DNA of 64,000 nt from Shimia sp040225985 (GTDB taxonomy: Bacteria > Pseudomonadota > Alphaproteobacteria > Rhodobacterales > Rhodobacteraceae). The position numbers were made by a program, and so were the translations under genes. Within the stretch, counting starts at the first letter, position 1. Each line of letters begins with the position of its first letter. The notes under the pieces were generated by a model. It worked only from the letters and a program-made list of their open reading frames with translations, did no database searches and was not told the DNA's origin. The stretch spans positions 619,809 through 683,808 of the forward strand of contig NZ_JBBPEU010000001.1 in NCBI RefSeq assembly GCF_040225985.1, read 5' to 3'. Shown here piece after piece: positions 16,076 to 24,242 of the stretch.

Positions 16076-17134
16076 TTAATGCAATTGATTTGCAGGTGCA
16101 TTTGCAGGCGGCAGCCCGATCATCCGCGTCGCGTGCTGGTGGCCCCGCAGGGTCACGGTGCCAAGGTCGCGCGGGGTCAGACCGTCCGGGATCGGGGCTT
16201 CGGGGATCAGGTCGGCATCCATGATCGCGGCAAGCCCGTGTTCCTTGCACATGTCCTGTAACCGCTTGGCCACGTTGATCGTATCCCCGATATAGACCAC
16301 CTGTCGTTTGCCCCAGCCACATTCACCCACTGCCACCTTGCCCCCTGCGATGCCCATCCGCAGGCTGGGGGCGATGCCGAAACTTTCAATATAATGCGCG
16401 CGACGCTGGTCGAGGCAGGTCAGGATCTCAGCCACACAGCGCAGCGCCCGCGCATTGCGGGCGGGTTTTTTCATGGGCCAGCTCATGATGATCTCATCGC
16501 CGACATAGTTGTGGATCTCGCCGCCATGGCGCTGGATCATCGGGTCGATATCCAAAAAGACCGAGGTGATCATCGACAGGGCGGCCTGATCGCCCAACCG
16601 GTCGGCCATCTCGGTCGATCCGGCCAGATCGGCCAGAACGAAAAGGCGTTTCTCCTGTACCGGCCGGGCATAGCGCCCGAGCAGGAAATTGCGCAGCGTC
16701 CGCGCCCCGATCAGGCGGCGGGTCTGGATGAAAAACTGGATCACAAAGGCAAAGAGCGCCGCGAAAAAGATATCGCGCCGCAGCCCGTTTTCCGCCCAGA
16801 TCTCGAACTGGACCGGATCCCGGATCAGGATGATATGCGAGGCCGAAAGCGCAATCCTGAGAATGATAAAGGTGATGATCCCGCGCACGATCAGGCCGGG
16901 GCCAAAAGGCAGGCGCCGCAACAGCCGCCCGGCCACGCTGGCCGAGACCAGAGCTTCCAACGCGATTACGATCACGGCCACCAACGCGCCTCGTTCCGCC
17001 CCGCGCAACAGGGTGATGCCCGTGGTTTCGCGGCCGTACACCTCGTGCACGATATTCGTGTAGAACCCGCCCAGCACCCCGCCAAGAGCGATGATCAGAA
17101 ACAGGGTGCCAAGGTTCTTGCGTAGCGTATACAT
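16076..17134 (-). CDS. Membrane-anchored class III adenylate/guanylate cyclase
   Basis: A 352-residue protein with about five N-terminal hydrophobic segments (residues ~8-145) and a C-terminal class III cyclase domain (about 165-335). FVLADLAGSTEMADRLGD carries the first metal Asp, followed by GGEIHNYVGDEIIMSWP with the second. GIAGGKVAVGECG and YIGDTINVAKRLQ follow, with the transition-state Asn and Arg in the latter. Catalytic residues look complete, so it is likely active, making cAMP or cGMP in response to a membrane signal. It is monocistronic. Confidence 0.88.
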   Translation of the reverse strand: MYTLRKNLGTLFLIIALGGVLGGFYTNIVHEVYGRETTGITLLRGAERGALVAVIVIALEALVSASVAGRLLRRLPFGPGLIVRGIITFIILRIALSASHIILIRDPVQFEIWAENGLRRDIFFAALFAFVIQFFIQTRRLIGARTLRNFLLGRYARPVQEKRLFVLADLAGSTEMADRLGDQAALSMITSVFLDIDPMIQRHGGEIHNYVGDEIIMSWPMKKPARNARALRCVAEILTCLDQRRAHYIESFGIAPSLRMGIAGGKVAVGECGWGKRQVVYIGDTINVAKRLQDMCKEHGLAAIMDADLIPEAPIPDGLTPRDLGTVTLRGHQHATRMIGLPPANAPANQLH

Positions 17135-17263
17135 TGATGTGTCAAAACCCGGGGCGCGGAAGAAGAATAATGAATGACACGTCTTACACCCGATTTTCCG
17201 TCGCGGGTAAACAGGGGCGTTTGCCTAGCAGGAGCACCTGCGGTCTTTGTCGCGCGGAGTCTC

Positions 17264-17297
17264 CGGACACAAAAATGACAAACCCCCGCGGCGGGGG
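17264..17297 (-). terminator. Terminator after rpsU
   Basis: CCCCC (17283-17287) pairs with GGGGG (17293-17297) around GCGGC. On the minus strand it is followed by TTTGTCATTTTTG, 46 nt beyond the rpsU stop. Confidence 0.7.
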
Positions 17298-17342
17298 CCA
17301 CGGGGGTCATCAATTCATATGTGTCCAAAGCTGGAGGCGTGC

Positions 17343-17549
17343 TTAGAGCAAACCTTCGCGCTGGGCTTTCTTGCGTGCCAGTTTACGGGCACGGCGGATC
17401 GCTTCAGCTTTCTCGCGCGCTTTTTTCTCGGACGGCTTTTCGAAATGTTGCTTGAGCTTCATTTCACGGAAGACGCCTTCACGCTGCAGCTTTTTCTTCA
17501 GGGCACGAAGCGCCTGATCGACATTGTTGTCGCGAACACTAACCTGCAT
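17343..17549 (-). CDS. rpsU: 30S ribosomal protein bS21
   Basis: A 68-residue protein matching alphaproteobacterial bS21: MQVSVRDNNVDQALRALKKKLQREG, then MKLKQHFEKPSEKKAREKAEAIRRARKLARKKAQREGLL, a highly basic C-terminal helix. bS21 sits near the 3' end of 16S rRNA in the 30S subunit and affects initiation. It is divergent from COQ9, with a 113-bp shared promoter region that contains a CAAAGC/GCTTTG hairpin. A terminator follows. Confidence 0.97.
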   Translation of the reverse strand: MQVSVRDNNVDQALRALKKKLQREGVFREMKLKQHFEKPSEKKAREKAEAIRRARKLARKKAQREGLL

Positions 17550-17662
17550 GTGGTATTCACCACCTTTCTAAGTTTTGAGTTGCAATGAAATTGCAGGAGG
17601 TGGCCCTATAGCAAAGCTGTTTTGCTTTGTCTAGTATGCGCACAAGAACAAGGAGAGCCGCC

Positions 17663-18337
17663 ATGACGTCGACCGATCCCAAAGATGCCCTGCTGGATGC
17701 CGCTCTGATGCATGTGGTGTTCGACGGCTGGAGCGCCGAAACCTTTGATGCGGCCATCCGGGACAGCGGGGTCAATCCGGTCGTGGCAAAGGCCCTGTGC
17801 CCGCGCGGCGCGGTTGACCTTGCCGTGGCCTATCACAAGCGCGGCGATGCGCTGATGCTGGCGCGCTTCGAGGCCGAGGACCTGTCCGAGATGCGCTATA
17901 GCGAAAGGGTTGCCGCTCTGGTGCGGTTCCGCCTTGAAGCCGCCGATGACAAAGAGGCGGTGCGTCGGGGCACCACCCTGTTTGCCCTTCCGCAATATGC
18001 CGGCACGGGGGCTGAGCTGGTCTGGGGCACCTGTGATGCGATCTGGACGGCGCTGGGCGACACGTCGGACGATGTGAACTGGTACACCAAGCGCATGACC
18101 CTGTCGGCGGTGTATGGATCGACCGTTCTTTACTGGCTGGGCGATGAAAGCGAGGGGCACGAGGCGACCTGGGCCTTTCTGGATCGTCGTATCGACAATG
18201 TCATGAGCTTTGAAAAAACCAAGGCCCGGTTCCGCAACAGCCCCGTGGGCAAGATGATGGCGGGTCCGCTTGGGGTGTTGTCGCAGATCCGGCCGCCCCG
18301 GTCGCGCAACGATCTGCCGGGCCAATCGCGGGGCTAA
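17663..18337 (+). CDS. COQ9 family protein, ubiquinone biosynthesis
   Basis: A 224-residue protein of the COQ9 (TetR-like fold) family, which binds lipid and presents ubiquinone intermediates to hydroxylases. Family features are ALLDAALMHVVFDGWSAETFDAAI, GAVDLAVAYHKRGD, LVRFRLE and the C-terminal DVNWYTKRMTLSAVYGSTVLYWLGD...TWAFLDRRIDNVMSFEK block. The start at 17663 has AAGGAG with 7-nt spacing; a TTG at 17627 is less likely. It lies 180 nt upstream of a quinone oxidoreductase gene, which may be thematically linked. Confidence 0.92.
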   Translation: MTSTDPKDALLDAALMHVVFDGWSAETFDAAIRDSGVNPVVAKALCPRGAVDLAVAYHKRGDALMLARFEAEDLSEMRYSERVAALVRFRLEAADDKEAVRRGTTLFALPQYAGTGAELVWGTCDAIWTALGDTSDDVNWYTKRMTLSAVYGSTVLYWLGDESEGHEATWAFLDRRIDNVMSFEKTKARFRNSPVGKMMAGPLGVLSQIRPPRSRNDLPGQSRG

Positions 18338-18517
18338 GGGCCTCCCGCCCCTTTTGCGGCGCATCATAGATGCGTCCCAAAGCGTTGGGCGGGGCCGCGC
18401 TGTGCGCGGCGGGCGCGTCCATGGGGGACGTCTGTGCATCCCATCACCAAGGCTGTGGTTCTGATTGCCCCCCGCGACGGGGATGCTAGAACGGTTGCAA
18501 AGCTTGAGGAGACCTCC

Positions 18518-19501
18518 ATGACCCAGACAATGCGCGCAATCGAAATCACCGAACACGGCGGACCGGAAGTCCTCAAACCCACCGAACGCCCGGTGCCCAT
18601 GCCGGGTGCGGGCGAGGTGGTGATTCGCGTGGCATATGCCGGCGTGAACCGTCCTGATGCCTTGCAGCGCGCGGGCGCCTATGCTCCGCCCCCGAATGCC
18701 AGTGATCTGCCCGGGCTTGAGGCTTCGGGTACGATCGTTGCCGTGGGCGCGGGAGTCGGCGACTGGTCTGAAGGGGACGAGGTCTGTGCCCTGTTGCCGG
18801 GGGGTGGCTATGCCGAATATGCCCTGACCCCGGCGGCCCATTGTCTGCCTGTCCCGAAAGGCATGGGGCTGCGCGAGGCCGCCTGTCTGCCCGAGACCTT
18901 CTTTACGGTCTGGTCCAACGTGTTCCAGCGCGGTGGCCTGAAGGCGGGGGAACGGTTTCTCGTGCATGGTGGATCCAGCGGAATCGGCACCACGGCCATC
19001 CAGCTGGCAAATGTGCTTGGCGCGCGGGTGTTTGCGACAGCTGGGTCGGATGAAAAATGTGCCGCCTGTCTGGATCTTGGGGCTGAGCGGGCGATCAATT
19101 ACCGTGACGAGGATTTCGTCGAGGTGCTGCGCGCCGAAGGGGGCGCGAACCTGATCCTCGACATGGTGGGCGGGCCTTACATCCCGCGCAACATCAAGGC
19201 GCTGGCGGATGACGGGCGGCTTGTCCAGATCGCCTTTTTGTCGGGGCCCAAGGTCGAGTTGAATTTTGCGCAGGTAATGACGCGCCGCCTGACCATCACC
19301 GGCAGCACCCTGCGCCCGCAGAGCGACCTTGCCAAGGCGCGGATCGCCGCCGACTTGCGCGAGAAGGTCTGGCCGCTGCTGGATGCGGGGCGGGTGGCGC
19401 CCGTGATGGACAGCGAGTTTGACCTGACCGATGCCGCCGCCGCCCATGCGCGGATGGAGAGCAGCGGCCATATCGGCAAGATCGTTCTGAAGGTTGCCTA
19501 G
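18518..19501 (+). CDS. NAD(P)H quinone oxidoreductase, zeta-crystallin-like MDR
   Basis: A 327-residue zinc-free medium-chain dehydrogenase/reductase of the QOR/PIG3 type. It has the VRVAYAGVNRPDALQRAG segment, GLEASGTIVAVG, the CLPETFFTVWSNVFQRGGLKAGE block and the Rossmann motif VHGGSSGIGTTAIQLA (about residues 147-162). No zinc ligands are present. Probable activity is NADPH-dependent reduction of quinones or enals. SD TTGAGGAG lies 6 nt upstream of the ATG at 18518. It converges with the FadR-type regulator across dispersed repeat copy B. Confidence 0.9.
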   Translation: MTQTMRAIEITEHGGPEVLKPTERPVPMPGAGEVVIRVAYAGVNRPDALQRAGAYAPPPNASDLPGLEASGTIVAVGAGVGDWSEGDEVCALLPGGGYAEYALTPAAHCLPVPKGMGLREAACLPETFFTVWSNVFQRGGLKAGERFLVHGGSSGIGTTAIQLANVLGARVFATAGSDEKCAACLDLGAERAINYRDEDFVEVLRAEGGANLILDMVGGPYIPRNIKALADDGRLVQIAFLSGPKVELNFAQVMTRRLTITGSTLRPQSDLAKARIAADLREKVWPLLDAGRVAPVMDSEFDLTDAAAAHARMESSGHIGKIVLKVA

Positions 19502-19575
19502 GGGCAGGGGCGCTGCCCCTCTTGGCCCCCTTGTGGGGGCCAATTCACCCCGAGGTATTTTCCCCAAGAAAAAGG
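19501..19575. repeat. Dispersed hairpin repeat, copy B, between convergent genes
   Basis: Matches copy A at 3776-3845. AGGGGC-GCT-GCCCCT (19506-19520) is followed by a 9-bp stem TTGGCCCCC-TTGT-GGGGGCCAA (19522-19543), two pairs longer than in copy A on both arms, then the same AATTCACCCC.AGGTATTT and CAAGAAAAAG. It fills the gap between the QOR and GntR stop codons. Confidence 0.8.
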
Positions 19576-19586
19576 GCGGGGGTGGC

Positions 19587-20354
19587 TCAGCGGCGTTGTT
19601 CGTGCTCGAAGCGCTGGCGGGCGACGGCCTCGTTCCGTTCGGCTTTCTTATGATCCGAGAGCGAGCCTTCAACATAGTTGAGGTGGTCAATGACCGCCTT
19701 CCTCGCGGCGTCGGGGTCACGGGCCTGAAGGGCGGTGTTGATCGCGCGGTGCTGCTCGAGAAGATCGCTGCGGGTGGTGCGCTGTTTGAACATGATGCCG
19801 CGGTTGTAGAACACGCCTTCGCGTAGCAACTGATACATGGATCGCATCATGTGCAGCATGATCACGTTATGGCTGGCCTCGATGATGGCGAGGTGGAAAT
19901 CCGCGTCCAGCCGGGATTCATCCGCCGGGTTCCGCTTGGCATGGGCGGCTTCCATCTTGTCAAACACGGTCTGGATCACCTTGAGGTCGGTGTCCGAGGC
20001 AAACCGGGCGGCGCGTTCGGCGGCCAGCCCCTCCATGTCGCGGCGGAACGAGATATAGTCGAACACCGCCTCGTCATGTTCCGAGAAAAGTTTGATCAGA
20101 CTTTCCGAGAACGCGCTGCCAAGCACATCGGCCACAAAGATGCCGGCGCCGGCCTTGGAGACCAGAAGACCGCGATCCTGCAGGTCGGCAATGGCCTCGC
20201 GCAGCGACGGGCGCGAGACGCCGAGCTTGTCCGACAGGTCCCGCTCTGACGGCAGGCGTTCGCCCGGGCGCAGAATGCCTCGCAGGATCAGGAGCTCGAT
20301 CTGGCGGATGACCGAGGTAGAGAGTTTTTCGGTTTGGACTTTTTGAAAAGGCAT
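19587..20354 (-). CDS. GntR family regulator, FadR subfamily (FCD domain)
   Basis: A 255-residue regulator with an N-terminal winged helix (residues ~8-75: VIRQIELLILRGILRPGERLPSERDLSDKLGVSRPSLREAIADLQDRGLL). The C-terminal helical FCD ligand domain carries metal/ligand residues in DADFHLAIIEASHN and the later QHRAINTALQARD. It is divergent from an aminotransferase gene, with GTCA-N7-TGAC dyads between them, so it likely controls that gene and itself. The ligand is probably a small carboxylate or amino acid. It resembles PdhR/LldR-type regulators but cannot be named. Confidence 0.92.
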   Translation of the reverse strand: MPFQKVQTEKLSTSVIRQIELLILRGILRPGERLPSERDLSDKLGVSRPSLREAIADLQDRGLLVSKAGAGIFVADVLGSAFSESLIKLFSEHDEAVFDYISFRRDMEGLAAERAARFASDTDLKVIQTVFDKMEAAHAKRNPADESRLDADFHLAIIEASHNVIMLHMMRSMYQLLREGVFYNRGIMFKQRTTRSDLLEQHRAINTALQARDPDAARKAVIDHLNYVEGSLSDHKKAERNEAVARQRFEHEQRR

Positions 20355-20370
20355 TTTGGACCTGTGCGCG

Positions 20371-20389
20371 TGGTCAGGTGACTTGACCA
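20371..20389. promoter_or_regulatory. FadR-type operator dyad 1
   Basis: TGGTCA and TGACCA flank a 7-nt spacer, a perfect 6-bp-arm dyad 17 nt from the regulator's start codon. The TGGTC/GACCA half-sites resemble FadR-subfamily operators. Confidence 0.7.
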
Positions 20390-20445
20390 CATCCCGTAAA
20401 GGGGGGCAAGGCCCGCCGGCCTGTTCACGAAAATTGTTACAATTA

Positions 20446-20460
20446 GTCAGTATTGTTGAC
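20446..20460. promoter_or_regulatory. FadR-type operator dyad 2
   Basis: GTCA-N7-TGAC has the same geometry as the dyad at 20371-20389, with weaker flanks. It is 56 nt upstream of the aminotransferase start and overlaps its probable promoter. Confidence 0.45.
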
Positions 20461-20516
20461 TTATATTGCGCAACGCCTAGGGTGGCCGGATCGAAAATGA
20501 CTCGCTGGGGAAGATC

Positions 20517-21734
20517 ATGAAGCTGGAACAGATGTTTGCCGGGCGCACAAAGCGGATGAAAGCGTCGGAGATCCGGGAATTGCTTAAGCTTTTGGATCAG
20601 CCGGGGATCATTTCCTTTGCCGGGGGGATTCCCGACCCGGCCCTGTTCCCGGCAGAGGCTTTTTCCAAGGCCCTGTCGGCCTGTATGACGGATCATGCGG
20701 CCTCGGCGCTGCAATATTCGGTTAGTGAAGGGTATCGTCCGTTGCGCGGCTGGCTGGTGGGCGAGATGGCCAAGATCGGTGTGCCTTGCGACGTGGACAA
20801 TATTCTGATCACCAGTGGGTCGCAGCAGGCGCTGGATTACCTTGGCAGGCTGTTCCTGTCGCCGGGGGATACGGCGCTGGTGAACTGGCCGACTTATATG
20901 GGGGCGCTGGGGGCGTTCAACCCGTACGAGCCACGCTATGATCAGCTGAGCATCAACGGCAACCGCGCGCCCGAGGATTATGTACAGGCTGCGCAAGAGG
21001 CCACGGGCGGGCGGGTAAAATTTGCCTACCTGTCGTCTGATTTTTCGAACCCGACCGGCGAGACCGTGGATCTGCGGGGGCGGCAGAACCTTCTGGATCT
21101 GGCCGAGGCGGTGGATTGTGCGGTGATCGAGGATGCGGCCTATCAGGCGCTGCGCTATGACGGGTCCGACATTCCGCCCATCCTCGCGCTGGAAATCGCC
21201 CGCAAGGGGGATATCGAGGCGTGCCGAACGATCTATTGCGGCAGCTTTTCCAAGACCCTGTCGCCGGGGTTGCGCGTGGGCTGGATCGTGGCGGCCAAAC
21301 CGGTGATTGCGCAGCTTGTGCTGATGAAGCAGGCCTCGGACCTGCATTCGCCAACCCTGAACCAGATGGCGATCAACCATGTCGCGCGCAGCTGTTTCGA
21401 GGACCATGTCGCCACAGTGCGCGGGGCCTATGGCGCGCGGCGTGATGCGATGCTGGCCGCGCTTGCAACCTATATGCCGCCGGGTGTGGATTGGACCCGC
21501 CCCGAGGGGGGCATGTTCGTGTGGCTGACTCTGCCGGTGGCTGTGGACGGGGCCGATTTGCTGGCCCAGGCGCTCGAGACGCAGAAGGTGGCTTTTGTGC
21601 CGGGGCATGCGTTTTTCGCGGACGGGTCGGGGCGCAACACGATCCGGCTGAGCTTCTCCTGCGCGGACGAGGCGACCATCGACGAAGGTGTGCGCCGGTT
21701 GGCGGCGGCACTGCGGGCGGCATTGGGCGCGTAA
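20517..21734 (+). CDS. PLP-dependent aminotransferase, class I/II (LysN/MocR-like)
   Basis: A 405-residue fold-type I aminotransferase close to 2-aminoadipate transaminase LysN. Features: ISFAGGIPDPALFP near the N-terminus, LQYSVSEGYRPLRGWL, ITSGSQQALDYLGRLF, the NPTG cofactor-contact motif, IEDAAYQALRYDG with the pyridine-N Asp, and the PLP lysine in CGSFSKTLSPGLRVGW. The late Arg in NTIRLSFS binds the substrate carboxylate. The amino acid substrate is uncertain: aromatic, branched and aminoadipate are all possible. It is divergent from, and likely controlled by, the FadR-type gene. A strong terminator follows. Confidence 0.9.
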   Translation: MKLEQMFAGRTKRMKASEIRELLKLLDQPGIISFAGGIPDPALFPAEAFSKALSACMTDHAASALQYSVSEGYRPLRGWLVGEMAKIGVPCDVDNILITSGSQQALDYLGRLFLSPGDTALVNWPTYMGALGAFNPYEPRYDQLSINGNRAPEDYVQAAQEATGGRVKFAYLSSDFSNPTGETVDLRGRQNLLDLAEAVDCAVIEDAAYQALRYDGSDIPPILALEIARKGDIEACRTIYCGSFSKTLSPGLRVGWIVAAKPVIAQLVLMKQASDLHSPTLNQMAINHVARSCFEDHVATVRGAYGARRDAMLAALATYMPPGVDWTRPEGGMFVWLTLPVAVDGADLLAQALETQKVAFVPGHAFFADGSGRNTIRLSFSCADEATIDEGVRRLAAALRAALGA

Positions 21735-21744
21735 GCGGCACGGA

Positions 21745-21772
21745 AAAAGGGGCGCCCGGAAGCGCCCCTTTT
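21745..21772. terminator. Bidirectional terminator
   Basis: AAAAGGGGCGC (21745-21755) and GCGCCCCTTTT (21762-21772) form a perfect 11-bp stem with a 6-nt loop. The A and T ends serve both the aminotransferase and the opposing TsoY-like gene. Confidence 0.92.
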
Positions 21773-21794
21773 CTTTGCGTGAGTGGTGTTTCGT

Positions 21795-23009
21795 TTATTC
21801 GGCGGGAACGGCGGTGCCTGCGGCCGGTTTGCCGAAATGCTGGCGGTTCAGGCGGATCACCAGAACGATCATGCTGATCTGGAACAGGATCGCGATCGTG
21901 CTCACGGCCCAATAGGCGACCGAGAACTTGTCGATCAGGCCCGCGCCAACCAGCCCCTTGTTGGTGAAGAAATGGGTCATCACCGCCAGTGCCACACCGG
22001 GGCAGACCAGCGCATAGGACCCGGGCGAGGTTTTCGTGCCGAACACGAAGTCAGTGAAATATCCCTGGCGACGCAGAACCAGAAGACCCAGCATCAGGAA
22101 CACGATCTGTACCGACAGCATCCGGCCCAGCATCATCAGGTTGTCGGTCGCGTTGCCATGCGCCCCGAAGGTTTCATGCAGCCCATGTCCCTGACGCAGC
22201 AACATGATGCCAAGCACGGTCATGATCGGCACCACCACCAACAGGGTCGGGCCGGCCTCTTTCGCGGTGCCGTGGTGCAGCATCGAGTTGAACGCCGTGA
22301 AGATCGCCACCAGTGCATAGACAATCGCGGTGATGCCGACAAAGGTCGACAGGATCAGCGACAGGCCCGAGGTGACGGGGTTCAGGCTCATCGCGGCAGG
22401 GGCCGACAGTCCCACAGCCACCATCGACAGCGCAAAGGCGGGCAGCATCTGGGCAAAAGAGTTGTTCGCCGTCACATCAAAAATGCCGCCTTGGGTCAGG
22501 ATACGCCCGAGGAAATCACTGATCATGCGGAAGGCCAGCCAGCCGATCAGGGCAAAGGCGACAAGGGCCATCGGGAACAGGTATTCGACAATGCTCCACA
22601 ATCCGGGAACGAAGACCAGCCCGACGATGAACATTCCGTTCACCGTCATGGCCAGCGCCAGCGGCATCGCCAGCAGGGTCGATTCGGCGTTCGAATTGCG
22701 CAGCGCGGTGTAGGCGTCGGTCTGTTTGAAGGCTTTGTAGGCCCCAAGGTTCCAGAACAGGTATTTCAGGTTCAGGAAGGCCATGATGGCGATGCCGATC
22801 ACGGCCACGATGATCGCTGCTTGCAGCGGCGTGCCGCCGGTGGCAAAGGCGGCCGAGATGTCCTCGAAGGTGGGTACGGGTTTTCCGGGATGGGGGACCC
22901 AGAACATCAGGTACATAAAAAACGTGACCGACAATCCTCCTGCGCCCAGCGAGGCGAGGAAATAGAGCGGCGAATAGGTGTCTGCGGGGCGTTTGGCGGA
23001 CGCGGACAT
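21795..23009 (-). CDS. TsoY-like multi-pass membrane protein
   Basis: A 404-residue very hydrophobic protein with roughly nine or ten transmembrane segments. It begins YSPLYFLASLGAGGLSVTFFMYLMFWVPHP and has a conserved-looking GRILTQGGIFDVTANNSFAQMLPA segment in the middle. From memory it resembles proteins labelled TsoY family in roseobacters, in which some members are selenoproteins; this copy is a full frame without an in-frame stop. The overall shape is also like SLAC1/TDT anion transporters. No soluble catalytic motif is seen. SD GGAGAG lies 5 nt before the ATG. Two ATTC-N8-GAAT dyads sit just upstream and suggest persulfide-responsive control. Confidence 0.7.
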   Translation of the reverse strand: MSASAKRPADTYSPLYFLASLGAGGLSVTFFMYLMFWVPHPGKPVPTFEDISAAFATGGTPLQAAIIVAVIGIAIMAFLNLKYLFWNLGAYKAFKQTDAYTALRNSNAESTLLAMPLALAMTVNGMFIVGLVFVPGLWSIVEYLFPMALVAFALIGWLAFRMISDFLGRILTQGGIFDVTANNSFAQMLPAFALSMVAVGLSAPAAMSLNPVTSGLSLILSTFVGITAIVYALVAIFTAFNSMLHHGTAKEAGPTLLVVVPIMTVLGIMLLRQGHGLHETFGAHGNATDNLMMLGRMLSVQIVFLMLGLLVLRRQGYFTDFVFGTKTSPGSYALVCPGVALAVMTHFFTNKGLVGAGLIDKFSVAYWAVSTIAILFQISMIVLVIRLNRQHFGKPAAGTAVPAE

Positions 23010-23025
23010 GGCGACTCTCCATAAA

Positions 23026-23041
23026 ATTCAAAACTTGGAAT
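23026..23041. promoter_or_regulatory. ATTC-N8-GAAT dyad 1 (SqrR/BigR-like operator)
   Basis: An exact ATTC-N8-GAAT dyad 17 bp upstream of the TsoY-like start. From memory this is the consensus bound by the persulfide sensor SqrR in Rhodobacter capsulatus. Confidence 0.55.
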
Positions 23042-23050
23042 ATATAATAC

Positions 23051-23066
23051 ATTCTAAATTTGGAAT
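23051..23066. promoter_or_regulatory. ATTC-N8-GAAT dyad 2 (SqrR/BigR-like operator)
   Basis: A second exact copy, centred 25 bp from the first, sharing 14 of 16 bases with it and lying in an AT-rich island typical of the promoter core. Confidence 0.55.
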
Positions 23067-23140
23067 ACATATGCGACATTCGCGCACAGCGCCGGACGTT
23101 TGGAAACGATTTCTTAATCTTCTTGCGTCACTCAGGGGTT

Positions 23141-23479
23141 ATGCGTGCGTTTTGGATCATCCCTCTGCTTTGTCTGGCCACCGGGCTTCTGGCCTGCAAT
23201 GCGCCGGGGATGCATTTTCAAGGTGCGCCCGTGACGCGGGCACAGGTGTTGGGCACCTCTTTTGAAATGCGGCGGCAGGATGATCGGGTGCAGGTGATGC
23301 GGACCAATGCCGAATATGCCCCCCGTCTGAGCCAGCAATTGGGCAGACGGGCTGAAATCGCGGTGGAAACCACGTATCACTGCCCCGTGGACCGGATTCG
23401 CGGGGATGCGGCGTTGATGACGGCCACCCTGAAATGCGGTGCAGCGGATGATCTGGCGCGCATCGGAAACGGACCCTGA
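23141..23479 (+). CDS. Small putative lipoprotein, uncharacterised
   Basis: A 112-residue protein. The N-terminus MRAFWIIPLLCLATGLLAC is a signal peptide with a lipobox ending at Cys19 (LLAC), so an outer- or inner-membrane lipoprotein is expected. The mature part contains SFEMRRQDDRVQVMRTNAEYAP, reminiscent of small conserved roseobacter lipoproteins, and two Cys (YHCPVDRI, LKCGA) that could form a disulfide. No known function is recognised. The ATG at 23141 is preferred over 23060 because it begins at the signal peptide. It converges with sfsA. Confidence 0.7.
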   Translation: MRAFWIIPLLCLATGLLACNAPGMHFQGAPVTRAQVLGTSFEMRRQDDRVQVMRTNAEYAPRLSQQLGRRAEIAVETTYHCPVDRIRGDAALMTATLKCGAADDLARIGNGP

Positions 23480-23485
23480 CGGATG

Positions 23486-24196
23486 TCAGGGATTGCGCAC
23501 AAAGGGCAAGGGCGCGCCGATTTTGATCTCGTCGGGGGACAGGACACAATCATAGGCCATCACCTGGACCCCTGCATCCGTGGCGGCATCAAAAGCTGCG
23601 GCATAGGCGGGGTCGATATCGTCGGCCAGGGTCACGCGCGTAGCGTCAGTGCGCTGCACGAGATAGAACATCACGGCGCGGTGCCCCTGTCGGACAACTT
23701 CGCGCAATTCACCCAGATGCTTGGCGCCGCGCTTGGTCACACTGTCGGGAAACTCTGCCAGACCGGGAACCCTTGAAAGGGTCACGCTTTTGACCTCGAC
23801 ATAAAGATCTGGCGCGTCGGCACCGCTCAGCAGGAAATCAATACGGCTGTTTTCGCCGTATTTCACCTCGGGGCGCACCATTGGATAGGCCGCCAGTTCC
23901 GGCAAGGCGCGGTTCAACAGTACCTGTTTCAGCGCACGGTTCGGCACCGAGGTGTCCACGCCCGTGAAGTGCCCGTTTTCGTGGTCCACAAGACGCCAAC
24001 CGAATTTGAGTTTCTTCTTCGGATCATCATTGGGTTCCAGCCAGATCCGGCTGCCCGGTTCGGCCAGCCCCATCATGCTGCCGGGGTTGGCGCAATGGGC
24101 AGTCACCTCGCGCCCGTCGTCCAGCCGCACATCGGCCAGAAACCGTTTATAGCGGCGGATCAGCACGGCGGGAACAAGAGGGGTTTGAAAGCGCAT
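23486..24196 (-). CDS. sfsA: DNA-binding/sugar fermentation stimulation protein SfsA
   Basis: A 236-residue protein with the SfsA layout: RRYKRFLADVRLDDG, HCANPGSMMGLAEPGSRIWLEP, GENSRIDFLLSG, VEVKSVTLSR..AEFPDSVTKRGAKHLGEL and MFYLVQR. The VEVK segment resembles a PD-(D/E)XK nuclease core. E. coli SfsA binds DNA and affects maltose use; the biochemical role is unclear. The ATG at 24196 gives the family length, and the upstream in-frame extension is non-conserved. It is divergent from the molybdopterin-binding gene at 24243. Confidence 0.95.
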   Translation of the reverse strand: MRFQTPLVPAVLIRRYKRFLADVRLDDGREVTAHCANPGSMMGLAEPGSRIWLEPNDDPKKKLKFGWRLVDHENGHFTGVDTSVPNRALKQVLLNRALPELAAYPMVRPEVKYGENSRIDFLLSGADAPDLYVEVKSVTLSRVPGLAEFPDSVTKRGAKHLGELREVVRQGHRAVMFYLVQRTDATRVTLADDIDPAYAAAFDAATDAGVQVMAYDCVLSPDEIKIGAPLPFVRNP

Positions 24197-24242
24197 GGGC
24201 ACAGGCCTATACCTGCTCTTGTCGAGTGACAAGGAGAAGACG

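Noticed and set aside
17606..19720. 704-codon open frame on the minus strand
   Set aside because: It runs antisense across COQ9 and the quinone oxidoreductase, both clearly real, and has no motif.
21783..23024. 413-codon plus frame opposite the TsoY-like gene
   Set aside because: The product is rich in His/Gln/Arg, a typical shadow of a hydrophobic gene on the other strand; the membrane protein reading has an SD and a terminator.
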